64,000 nt of DNA from Solanum dulcamara (Eukaryota; Streptophyta; Magnoliopsida; Solanales; Solanaceae): contig NC_077239.1 of assembly GCF_947179165.1 (NCBI RefSeq), positions 68,959,134 through 69,023,133 of the forward strand. Direction: 5' to 3'. This document shows positions 49,001-58,255 of the stretch, one piece after another; the stretch's first letter is position 1; each line of letters starts with the position of its first letter. The notes beneath the pieces were generated by a model, which did not search any database, was not told where the DNA came from, and saw nothing but the letters and a program-made list of their open reading frames with translations. A program made the position numbers and the translations under genes.

Positions 49001-49142
49001 GACTCATTCATTTTTGATTGTGCACAACTCTTATATCAATCTATGTTTACCCTTTCTTTAGGGGCAGAATGATAGAACCTTGCACCGCATGGATATATTA
49101 TGGTCTCTTATGCAGCTACTGCAAGCAAAGATCAACGTGTAG
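37054..49142 (+). CDS. bHLH155-like: bHLH transcription factor, LONESOME HIGHWAY-like (EMB1444/bHLH155 group)
   Basis: Nuclear DNA-binding regulator; family members act in vascular and root development. Eleven coding exons: 37054-37148, 37521-37682, 37969-38053, 38466-38507, 39760-39819, 40175-40294, 40373-41521, 41605-41706, 42433-42573, 42679-42801 and 49068-49142. All introns are GT-AG, and the total is 2154 nt (717 codons plus stop) with no internal stop. The N-terminal bHLH-MYC type domain (residues about 1-190) shows YAVFWKLSHRAR, MLTWEDAYYD, MSYHVYSLGEGIVGQVAITG and AQFSAGIKTIVVAAVAPHG. Exon 7 encodes a long Ser-rich middle. The atypical bHLH spans the exon 7/8 joint: KKRARPGESCRPRPRDRQ, RIKELRELVPNGSK, then CSIDSLLERTIKHMLFMQSV. 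A C-terminal ACT-like region follows (FEDGSHFLDIAEAIRSLGL). The last exon ends DILWSLMQLLQAKINV. The last intron is 6.27 kb with retroelements. Confidence 0.93.
43325..43527 (-). repeat. 3' LTR of the Copia element
   Basis: On the + strand it starts TGAGAAGACAGGAATTTG and ends GGATTCTAATA. In element sense the first bases are TA where the other LTR has TG. Compared with the 5' LTR it has an extra short AATCAATACC repeat. Confidence 0.82.
43528..43540 (-). promoter_or_regulatory. Polypurine tract of the Copia element
   Basis: The - strand reads AGCTTGAGGGGAG immediately before the 3' LTR, the usual site for plus-strand priming. Confidence 0.7.
43541..47508 (-). pseudogene. Copia gag-pol polyprotein (broken)
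   Basis: Read from high to low coordinates. gag (47508 to about 46800): TEPLTGSANYLSW, then WEKARGLYTNDISRFYNV. The protease site near 46780 reads VMHSGASDHIS, with a stop replacing the preceding residue and His where the catalytic Asp is expected. GAG-pre-integrase (46505-46287): RRLGHPRLSKLQKM and CESCQLGKH. Integrase (46290-45560): TFIDDNSRCTWMFLMK and TFYSDNARDYLSSQFKQF. RT (45270-44460): HPGWQQAMIEE, ARLVAKGYTQIFGLDY and LVVYVDDIVITG. RNase H (to 43590): MELVCDNQATLHIASN and HIEIDCHFVKEKV. Multiple frameshifts make it dead. Confidence 0.85.
44243..44466 (-). mobile_element. SINE of TS/SolS type inside the Copia element
   Basis: A 224-bp tRNA-derived SINE on the - strand. It has TTTGGGCTTGGGACTTCC, a B-box-like GGTTTCAAGTTTGAACCCC, GAGCTCGTTGCACAGGG and TGCGGGTTACCTCTC, and ends in a T/A run. 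I know this sequence style from tobacco TS and Solanaceae SolS SINEs. The 10-bp flanks ATCTTTGTCT (44233-44242) and ATCCTTGTCT (44467-44476) differ at one base and are the target duplication. It splits the pol frame between ILKETRIT and MTDCRPIDSP. Confidence 0.85.
47727..47738 (-). promoter_or_regulatory. Primer-binding site of the Copia element
   Basis: The - strand reads TGATATCAGAGC two bases after the 5' LTR. This is the initiator tRNA-Met site with TGG changed to TGA. Confidence 0.75.
47741..47934 (-). repeat. 5' LTR of the Copia element
   Basis: On the - strand it begins TGTTAGAATCCTAGG and ends TTGTCTTCTCA. It is followed by the primer site. On its outer side is a polypurine-like AAGGGGGAG. 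Confidence 0.82.
47946..48239 (-). mobile_element. TRIM (miniature LTR retrotransposon)
   Basis: Direct repeats of 81 bp (47946-48026) and 80 bp (48160-48239) with TG...CA ends flank only 133 bp. In element sense the LTR begins TGTTGAGAATA. The primer site TAGTATCAGAGC (48156-48145) follows the 5' LTR, and a polypurine tract GTGAGGGGGTA (48037-48027) precedes the 3' LTR. There is no coding capacity, so it is a complete terminal-repeat retrotransposon in miniature. Matching target duplications were not seen. Confidence 0.85.
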
Positions 49143-49789
49143 AGCTGGAAAGTCAGAAGAGACATTTTACTAATCAGACCGAGGTCTTGGAATGATCACT
49201 TCTATTTGTGGTATCTTCATAGTTAGGATACTGATGTTTCAAAGGTTTTCTGTTCAACATCTGATTTCCCTTCTAAATGAGTTGCTCATGTCATTTATTT
49301 CTGCAGTGTGAAGATGTTAAATTCTTTTTTCCTGTTTGTTTGTTTCTATGTACTTGTATTTTATGTGTAATGCTCTCGTGCGAGAAGCATTATGCTCTTG
49401 ACGAGGTGAGTCTTTCTCGCAGAGATCATCCTCATCAAACCAATAGAGTAGATTAGAGGTTCGAGACATGACGAGGATAACTGGTGAATCACGATTGATC
49501 CCTCAAGATGATGGAGAGAAAAACAGAAAGGGTTGTGCTCTTCATCATGTAACTTTTTTCAGAGTGATTGTTTTCCAGAATTTTAGCTTGTACATCATTG
49601 ATTGACCTTCTACATAAGTGACTTATTAGTTACTTCTGAGATGCCTTGGTGATAATGTATTTCAAAATTGTGCTTCATTGGGCAGAAGAATTTCTTTATT
49701 GTGTTTTTTTCCCATTTCTTTTGGGAAGGTATAATGCCAATGTATCTTTCTTTTTTTGAAAATAAGTGTGTCGACCATAGGATTTGGGG
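49143..49789 (+). other. Probable 3' UTR of the bHLH gene and spacer
   Basis: Follows the stop codon. T-rich, with TTTTATGTGTAATG near 49357-49371 that could act as a plant poly(A) signal region. The transcript end cannot be fixed. Confidence 0.4.
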
Positions 49790-50090
49790 CTCAAATTTAA
49801 AGTTTTGATTTGAAATCAGAGTTTGTTCATGAAATGGGAACAAAACTTCAACTTCAATTTCAGATAGTGATTTGAAATTCCAAATTATCCAAAAAGTAGG
49901 ATTTTAAATATCTAGTTGCGATTTAAATTTCTTTTAAATATAAAACTTGACTTATAAGTTTATATTTTGAAAAAAAAAAGAAGAAATCCCCAGCTTAAAT
50001 TTTGTAAAGAAAAACTCATGCTGAACGTAAATAGATTGTTTGTATTATGTGGAAGAATTATATTAAAGAATTGTTAGTTATTAAAGAGAG
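49790..50090 (+). repeat. Dispersed repeat, copy 2
   Basis: Same orientation and clear similarity to 34685-35010, so the two copies bracket the bHLH gene. Non-coding. Confidence 0.6.
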
Positions 50091-50407
50091 CGGATGAGCT
50101 TCAACCTATTGCAACTGGAATAATGGTTTGTTTTTCCTTTTATTCATTCATTGTGGACTTGTAATTTGTAAATGCAAATGAAATGACTTCCTAGTTGCAA
50201 GGTATCCTCGGCATAGCTACAAGTCTACAACCTACATCGTACATTCATAATATTTGGTTAAACTTAGAAATTTCAAGAAAATTGGAAATTAATTACTGAG
50301 CTCAAACTCACTTAATTTGATATTTTGCTAATGGTGAGGGAGAATGAAAACTGCCCCCCAGAAATTGTGAATGGAAAACAAAACAACATTAATAATCTGG
50401 AGTCTAC
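50091..50407. other. Spacer
   Basis: AT-rich and non-coding; nothing recognised up to the SINE tail. Confidence 0.4.
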
Positions 50408-50537
50408 CAACAACAACAACAACAACAACAACAACCCAGTGAAATCCCACAACATGGGGTCTGGGGAGGGTAGAATGTACGCAGACCTTACTCCTACCAA
50501 GGTAGGACGGCTGTTTCCTGGAGACCCTCGGCTCAGT
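50408..50537 (-). mobile_element. Au-type SINE
   Basis: On the - strand: TGAGCCGAGGGTCTCC, GGAAACAGCCGTCCTACC, GGTCTGCGTACATTCTACC and CCCCAGACCCCATG, then GGGTT and a (GTT)n tail (50409-50435). This matches my memory of the Au SINE found in Solanaceae and other angiosperms. It contains a B-box-like GGTCTGCGTACATTC. It lies at the truncated 3' end of the next LINE. Confidence 0.82.
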
Positions 50538-50689
50538 AAAAGCATAAATGCATAAAAAATGTTAGATAAGAATAGAAAATTAAAAGCTTTATGAGAAAAA
50601 CAACAAACAAATAACAAATAGATAACAAATAAATACAAATAAATAAAGACTAATAACAAATAACGATTAAATAAATAATGAAAGCGTCA

Positions 50690-53040
50690 CAGGTAAAATT
50701 GGGTAGCATAACCAGTCTTAATCCTATTGGTAATCTTCATAATTATTTGATGGCACTCTTAACTTATTTCACTTCTTAGAAGATATAGGAACGCATTGAT
50801 ACCTGATTGGAAAGGTGCTAATAGCAAAGCCAGTTGTAAGGAACAATCTATTTTTTGTGACATCATCCATCCCTGCTATAAACAAATTTGACTTATTCAT
50901 ATTAGCAATAAGTCTTAGTCACATCATTAAAATGCCCCAGTGCTTCCATAACTCTTGATACTAATGCCATATTTCTTTTACAAAATATCATCAAATCATC
51001 ATCAAAAATTAAGTGTGTAAGCTTTTGTTGTTTGCACGTGGGGTGAAACTTAAAAGTCCAGTAGTTCACTCATACTTTGAGGATTCTAGAAAAGTATTTC
51101 ATGATTACGACAAATAAAAGAGGGGACATAGGGTCTCCCTATCTTAAGCCCCTTCGTCCAGCAAAGTAACCATGACTTTCACTATTCACTTTTATAGAAT
51201 ACATTGGAGATGTAATACAAGTCATCACAAACTATGTGAACCTGACTGAAAATTCATATCTCATGAGGACATCCTTTACAAACTCCCAACTCACCATATC
51301 GTAAACCTTTCTTAAATCAATTTTCATTAGACATCTAGGAGAAGACTTCCTATTATAGTGTTTACGAATATCATCACAAATCAAAATGTTATGTGCCATA
51401 GACCTTCTCTGTACAAACGCTGCCTAGTTATCTGCCACTAAGTGAGTTATAGATTTTTTAATTCAGAGGCAAATCATTTTGGAGATGCACTTGTAGATCA
51501 CATTACAACATGAAATATGTCTTTACTGGCTTGCAAACTCAGGATTAACAACTTTAGAAATCAAAGTAATGCATATGCAATTAATCTGTTTCAATAATTT
51601 TTCATTCTGGAAGAAATCCATAATAGCATCAATGATATTAGGTCCAACAATCTCCCAAGAAGCTTTAAAAACCCACTCCCATAGCAGGCCCTGGGCTTTT
51701 GTTACTATCAATTTTAAATGTCGCATGCTTGATATCCTTCTCAGCAAAAGGGTGTATTATAACAATATGTTGTTGAATTGTGAGTGTATGGCCATTTTGA
51801 AAGAATCCTTCAAAAGTTTTCCTCCCTGTTTCACATTTCCTACCAAGCATTTCCTCATAATGTTTGACAAATAAGCTGGAAATGGTTGCAAGATCATGCT
51901 TCCAAACACCATTCTCATCCCTCAATTGTGTGGTAGCATATTTCAATCTTCTGTGTTTGATTACAAAATAAAAGTATTTAGTATTGTCATTTCCCAGTTT
52001 ACTCCAATTTTCCTTACTTTTCAGTTGTAAGAACATCTCTTCCATATGTGATGTATTTTTGAACTTAAAAATTTTCTCCTTCTCTTCCCGTTGAAGTGTC
52101 ATATTCATGGGGTCAGCTTGCTGCTTGTTCTGTGCTAAATGTAGAGTCATTCTATCATTATTTGCTTCAGCTACAAGATTCCTAAAGAACTGAGTATTCA
52201 ACATTTTCAGTTCTTTCTTCAATAACTTCAGCTTCTTTACAATTTGGAACATCTTACAACCATTAATAATTACACCTCATGCAACTCACACCTTATCTAA
52301 AAACAGAGGGTGTTCTGTCCAAATATTGCAGAATTGAAAAGACTTGTTGTTCTTAAACCTCTCATCTACAAAAGTGACCTTAATGGGGGCAGTGATCATT
52401 CATTCCCTCAGGTAAGTAGTTAGTTGCGCAAGCAGGAATGACGTCTAACCAAGCATTATTGATAAAAGTCCAGTCAATTTTTCAGAAAACTCTCCGATCA
52501 ATATCTTTGCCCTTCCAGGTGTACTTATGATCCTATTGAGCCATTTCAATGAACCCATACCTATCAATACAATTTTAGAACTCAATCACCTCAGCCTATG
52601 TAATAGGGTTCCCACCCAATCTATCTTTACTTTTCAAAACAGAATTGAAATCCCCAAGGGCACTATGATTTTCAAAACTCTCCCACAATGATCTCCGTTC
52701 ATCTCTAGTGTTAAAAGCATAAACAAAAGAAATATCAAAAATTGATTGCGGAGGAATATGAAAAACGTCATATATTATTACTTGAGCAGTAACTGATTTT
52801 GGCACCACCTTATTGTAATCAGGCCTCCAAACTATTATTATCTTGCCATTGTAGTGAGACTCTAGATTGATAATGCACCTCCATCCTCCAAACAGATTAC
52901 TAATCACATGGTCACACTTATTACATTTAATCTTTATTTCAAGCAAATCAATTATACTATTTTTTTTCTCATTGCAAAGGATTTTAATCTCCTTTTGTTT
53001 ATTAGAGGCATTGATCCCTAACATTCCAACAAAGAACTTT
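50690..53040 (-). pseudogene. LINE ORF2: endonuclease and reverse transcriptase (broken)
   Basis: The endonuclease (53024-52596) shows NASNKQKEIKILCNEKK, NLFGGWRCIINLESHYNGK, FDISFVYAFNTRDERRSLWE and ALGDFNSVLKSKDRLGGNP. The linker (52252-51665) shows ENWSKLGNDNTKYFYFVIK. The reverse transcriptase shows FFKASWEIVGPNIIDAIMDF, LMKIDLRKVYDMVSWEFV and GRRGLR-stop-GDPMSPLLF. The active box is FDDDLMIF, keeping the Asp pair. The frame then continues LFLTTGFAISTFPIRYQCVP and ends abruptly near 50690. Confidence 0.8.
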
Positions 53041-53049
53041 AATCATTAC

Positions 53050-53830
53050 CTGAGAGAGGGATTACTTGGCCTCGCTCATTACCACCCTTACCAACATTGA
53101 CTGACCCATGTTTGTTCAATATCTAAAATGTATTCTCATCTACTACTTGTTATTGGGTTGTGCTCTAGACTTTTTCCAGTGGAATGACTCATACTGATGT
53201 TACATGTTACCCTTCTAAGGTGCTTGCTTCTGTATATCTTGTATCTGGGAGAGGGGAATTATCTATTCATGCTTTGTGTTTGAACACTGGTCCAAGACTG
53301 AGTTGGAGCAAGTTTTTCGCTATTCTGTGTTGTGTTATTTGCCTGTGTCAAGTTTCCATCAATCTAGCATATTTGGAGGAACCATCCCATCATGTTCCTT
53401 TGGTATTTTATTGGGGATAATGTTAGGCCCTTTCTTATTTCTACAATCATCCTACGAAAATCCATATTTTTGAAGAATTTGCATAGAGTGGGTCTCCAAT
53501 CATATGTAATTTTTTGTTCAATCTAGTCTCCTTTCTCGTTTCTGAATAGGATAGTCTCAGGGAGTATCCAAGAACAATACCTACCAGACTACCTATCAGA
53601 GTCAAATCTGACTAATATCTTCAACATGGCTATTTTATTTAGACCATTTTTAGCCCCAAAACGTTGAATAAATCCTTTAATCACTCCAAATGGGGAATGT
53701 GCTCCTAGAACGTAACAAAAAACACTGATTTCCAATACAAAATTTCAACGCTAATTTCTTCTATTTTAATTTTAGTGATGGGGGACTCACTATGTACATC
53801 TGAATCTACATACTCAAGTTCGAATCTTGC
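53050..53830 (-). pseudogene. LINE ORF1, 3' part (DUF4283)
   Basis: In shifting frames: CYVLGAHSPFGVIKGFIQRF and AKNGLNKIAMLKILVRFDSD (DUF4283), then a knuckle-like remnant TLCKFFKNMDFRR. It is the continuation of 56003-56323 across the solo LTR. Confidence 0.7.
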
Positions 53831-53835
53831 ATTGG

Positions 53836-55182
53836 TGTCATGCCCCGAAAGGGTACCCTAAGCGTGACCGACACTCGAAGACCATTGTTGGCACCAAGCG
53901 AACCACTTGGTCTGATCACTCGTTCAATCACTCAGCAAAAGACTTAGATAAATCAAGAAGACACTCAAGTAGGCTAACAGTTCAACAGCTCAATAAAAGA
54001 ATAGTTTTAAATAAATAGATCAATCAACTCAATCTCATAAATAATGGTTTTGCAAAACAGACTCAAAAGGACATCAACTCCAATATGCTTTGTCGGTGTC
54101 TATGAAGCCTCTATCAACTATCAAGAATGTGCTCAAACAAGCCCACAACTACCTCAAAAGAAACTACTCATGAGCAATGAATAAAATAATTATGATTCCT
54201 CAGAAAGCAAGGAGGTCTCACCACTATCAGGAAAGAAATAGATCTTTTACGAAGCGCCTCTTAATGATCTCTAGCACCTGTATCTGCATCATTAAATGAT
54301 GCATGCCAAATGATATCAGTACATGAAATGTACGAGTATGTAAAATAGCTGAAAGAAAATACAATCAACAAACTCAATATCAAACAACTCGACTCAAGAG
54401 ACTCAACTGTGAAGGTAGCTCAAATCAACTCAAGATGATATGCAAGGTTATAATCAAACAATGCTTTGAAAATACACTCAGTAATATGCAACTCAGTAAA
54501 AATCATGACACTTACTATCAGTCTCTAACCGACAACCATCACTTATGAGCTGGTGATGATACAATGTTTTGCACTGTCATTGCTGCAGCAGTCCAATACA
54601 TTTTCAGGTTAAGGGACGATAAACCTCATTGGATCCACAGTCAATCAAAGTCCTCTTTTTGGGACTTGAGAGGCATAGCCTTCATTCGATGCTGGCTATG
54701 TAGTTTATGGGGTTGAGTTTGTTATTTACTCTCACCCAAATTGGTGCTCAATATTACTCCCAAAAGACTCAATATGCTCAATCAAATCATTATAATCAAA
54801 TCATCTCATCTAGTCTCATCGAACTCAATTTTATCTCAATCATCTACTATTTCATTTAAAACATACTTTCAAATTTATTCATAGCTTTTCAAAATACCAT
54901 CTCCAAACAATCATTTATACTCAAAATACTCATGGTCAAATAATAAAATTTTTAAAGACATCTCAGACTCAACTCATTTTCAATCAAGACTCATGCTCGT
55001 TCAAAACTCAATCAAATATGTATAGACTTAGTTTAAAATCATACTTCGTTTGATGCAGAAAAATCATTCTCATCAACTCAAAATAAATGCATGTTAATAT
55101 AATAATTATCAATTCAACTAGGGTTCATGTGAATGAAATCATGAATAACAATTCAAGTGCTCAAATCATGGGAATCATCACA

Positions 55183-55264
<82 letters not shown>

Positions 55265-56002
55265 CTCAATAAGGAATTTCATAGATAACTCAAGAAATTA
55301 ATTTAACGGGATTGAAACTCAAACTCAATCTTGATTGAACAAAGATGTAGGGCATGAGGACGAACTCAGTCCAACGTTGGGATTACCTTGCATACCTGTA
55401 ATGAAGATTATCTCACCAAAAATCAAAGACCTCATTTGAAAACCTTGAACCCTAGCTCTTTTTCTCCTTTCTAATCTTTTCTCTCAAAAGTTCTACGTGC
55501 TAATGAGAAGGAAAACCCTTTTAGGTATCATAAGGGACTGATTTTTGATGCCTAGAAATATAGAATTTAGTTGGAAAAAGAGAGAAAAGATCGAGATGAA
55601 CATCATTAAAACTGGCCAGGATAGTTTCATGAGAGGCCCTTCACGGGATATACATCTCTTCATGGACCGTAAAGGTGTCCATGAAGTGGCACTGAAAACA
55701 AGTTTGAGGGTCATGGTTCCACGGGGAATTTCCATGGTCCATGAAGGTGAGGGAGACTTGGCTCGGGGGAGAGTTTCACAGATGAACTCCATGACTCGTA
55801 GTAACCTTCATGGTCCGTAGAGGGATCCATGGACCCTCCCTTGGGAAAGTTTTCAACTTGGATTCAACTCCATGACCCCCTTCACAACTCATGGTGCCCA
55901 CCACTATCCGTGAAGGGGCTCATGAAATGCCCTGATCTGTAACTTTACCTTTTTTGGATTTTTTTTAGAGCTAGTTTAGGTTAAGAACTTTAGGGTGTTA
56001 CA
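53836..56002 (-). repeat. Solo LTR (2167 bp) with perfect ATTGG duplication
   Basis: On the + strand it starts TGTCATGCCCCGAAAGG and ends TAGGGTGTTACA. ATTGG occurs at 53831-53835 and 56003-56007. Both flanks are LINE ORF1, so the insertion site is clear. It contains the CTCTAACCGACAACCATCAC module (about 54525), a (CA)n(TA)n microsatellite and ACGG/CCGT-like motifs at 55630-55930. The open frames at 55493-55820 on both strands have no domain and are taken as chance. Confidence 0.9.
55185..55262. repeat. (AC)21(AT)n microsatellite
   Basis: A pure AC run at 55185-55226, followed by an AT run to 55262, inside the solo LTR. The overlapping 61-codon frame is only the microsatellite read as TH and YI repeats. 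Confidence 0.95.
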
Positions 56003-56323
56003 ATTGGTGACTTTGATGATGTCGAAAATGTCCCAAATTGAACTTCTCTTCTCCAAAATTATAGCCTCTTCCTCCGCTACATCAGCCCATGACTTTCTTC
56101 TACTATCCTGGGTAGTCTTATTCTCGCCAATAGCTGAAGTTTTAGTTGCACCAGACCACTATAGCATTGCTTGTTGTTTCTCACTTTTTCTCACTTCTAT
56201 CCTAGGGGCCACTGAAGGACTCGGTACTATTTTATTGATAATAGTAGAACTCGACGTCGATGCAGATTCAAGTTGTAATTCTATCATGTTTGATTTTGCT
56301 GCTAGTTTAGTTTGATTCTTCAT
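56003..56323 (-). pseudogene. LINE ORF1, 5' part
   Basis: Starts MKNQTKLAAKSNMIELQLES, has one stop near 56155, then RKSWADVAEEEAIILEKRSS and IWDIFDIIKV, ending at the solo LTR. The SWAD-x-EEE strip is common in plant LINE ORF1 proteins as I remember them. Confidence 0.68.
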
Positions 56324-57724
56324 CTTCCAGGTTCCTTCTGTGTCAGTTGTGCCTTTTGAGTTGAAATTTTTGCCCTCTGCGTAGGTTAATTTAACTTGCG
56401 CCTAAAGAGGAAAATACGCCATCCCCAAAAGTTTGACTGGATAAATTATTTTTTTCATAAAATACTTGTATGACATACATGATATATAATGTGATATATA
56501 CATATAGCAGTGACACATTCCAAGTGGGAGTTTTGACTTCAATCTTGTTGAAAACGCCTCCAATCTTCTTCAATTTTTTTATATAGCTACGTCCAGGTGT
56601 TTTCAAAGAATCTCAATCACACATACTGAAAAATAAAGTATTAGAGTTTCATATCCGAGTTTAGCTTTGATTTCAAAATTGAGATTTATCATTGATGAAT
56701 TGATAGGATTTTTGTGATAGTAATGGAGAAATTTGGTGACTTCGAAGGTGATGGGACAATGAAGGATCAAAGGAAACCATTCAGTGGGTGGTGGGTTATA
56801 AATCGTGTAGTATTTACTAAAATTAGGATTTGGCCATATGCTGCCATGTTTTTTGGGCTATAATTGTTGAGCCTATTTTTTTTTTGGATAAATCACTTAA
56901 ATATACAATATTCAAAAAATATTTACCACATAGAGTAACATAATTATTTTAACCATATATAGCAAATTATTTGAATTAAATTAAGTACGGTCTTTATTCT
57001 TCTAAAACTCTCACCCACTATTTTCTCTTCCCCTGTTTCTCTCCAAATTTGCTACACCAATATTCTCTCCAATCTTCTCACCCATAATTTTCTCCAAAAT
57101 TAGGACAATACTTAGCTTCATAGCTTCTCAACCACGACTTTCTACAACATTTGTACTCCAATTTTAGAATTAAGTGATGTGTATTCGATGGAATCTCACT
57201 TCTCAGAAGAAAACCTTTTGTTCTCCATAGCCAAAAAGAGGAAGAAGCAAACATGAGCAATGAATAGTACGATATTCAACAATATTCATGTGAAATTTTC
57301 TTCATAATTGTTCATTTTTATTACTGATTTTCGTTTCTTTGATTGCAGCGATTACTTGTTCAAACTGTTGTTAACCGGCGATTCTTCTGTCGTCAAATCA
57401 TGTATTCTTCTCAGATTCGCCATATGTTCATCTATTTAACTTTGATCTCCTATATTTACAGTTTATTTGTAATGTGTGAATGAGCGTTTTGTGTTGTATA
57501 ATGATTAATGCGTATGTTATTGCAGAAGAATGACAAAATTTAGGTAAATGCAGATTTAAATCAGTTAAAGAATTGTGATTTCTGAGTAGAGATCTATGAC
57601 TACTTAAAGGTTTGAATGGTTGAATGTTTAATTGTTTGAAGGTTTGAATTAGATTGCATACCTAATTCATTAGCAATATACGATTTGTATTCAGTTGTGA
57701 TTCAATATAAAAGTTTATTTTTGT
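56324..57724. other. Spacer / left part of the MULE
   Basis: No gene recognised. A T-run and a possible element edge lie near 56870-56900. A pyrimidine-rich stretch at 57000-57120 (CTCTCCAATCTTCTCACCC) may be the leader of the transposase transcript. Confidence 0.35.
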
Positions 57725-58235
57725 TTCTACATTTATCATAATTACTTATTTAATGTGTGTGTAATACAGTTTTTGTTCAAGTTTAATTTATTTTTTGGCC
57801 TACAAATCACTGAAGGTTGGTTTCATTAGATACAAATTTCATTCATGTCTAATTCTCTTTTAATTCAAGTTTAATGTGTATGTAATACGTTTGTTGTTCA
57901 AGTTTAATTCAATTTTGTGGCCTACAGATCACTGAAGGCTGGTTTTGTTAGCTACATATTTCATTCGTGTCTAATTCTCTTCTAATTCAAGTTTAATGTG
58001 TGTGTAATACCTTTGTTGTTCAAGTTTAATTCATTTATGTAGCCTACAGATCACTGAAGGTTGGTTTCATTAGTACATGTTTTATTCGTATCTAATTCTC
58101 TTCTAATTCAAGTTTAATGTGTGTGTAATACATTTATTATTCAAGTTTAATTATTTTTATGGCCTATAGATCACTGAAGGCTAATTTTATTAGCTACATG
58201 TTTCATTCGTGTCTAATTCTCTAATTCTCTTCTAA
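57725..58235 (+). repeat. Tandem array 1, about 121-bp unit, four copies
   Basis: The marker ATCACTGAAGG recurs at 57806, 57928, 58050 and 58170 (spacings 122, 122, 120). Each unit also has TTCATTCGTGTCTAATTC and TTCAAGTTTAAT. The array ends about 20 bp before the transposase exon. Confidence 0.85.
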
Positions 58236-58255
58236 TTCAACAAAAAATATGCAGT

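Larger units (their letters stand above)
42802..49067 (+). other. Last intron of the bHLH gene (6266 bp)
   Basis: Begins GTACAA and ends TTTAGGGGCAG. It contains a Copia element (43325-47934, -), a SINE (44243-44466, -) and a TRIM (47946-48239, -), all antisense to the gene. The remaining parts (42802-43324 and 48240-49067) look like ordinary AT-rich intron. Confidence 0.85.
50690..56323 (-). mobile_element. Second LINE, split by a solo LTR
   Basis: A LINE on the - strand with ORF1 starting at 56323, interrupted at 56002-53836 by a solo LTR and continuing 53830-53050, then ORF2 (about 53040-50690). The 3' end is cut within or just after the reverse transcriptase, so zf-RVT, RNase H and tail are missing. 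Its families of motifs differ from the 16-24 kb LINE, so it is a separate lineage. Confidence 0.78.

Noticed and set aside
55087..55272. 61-codon frame on the + strand
   Set aside because: It is the (AC)n(AT)n microsatellite translated.
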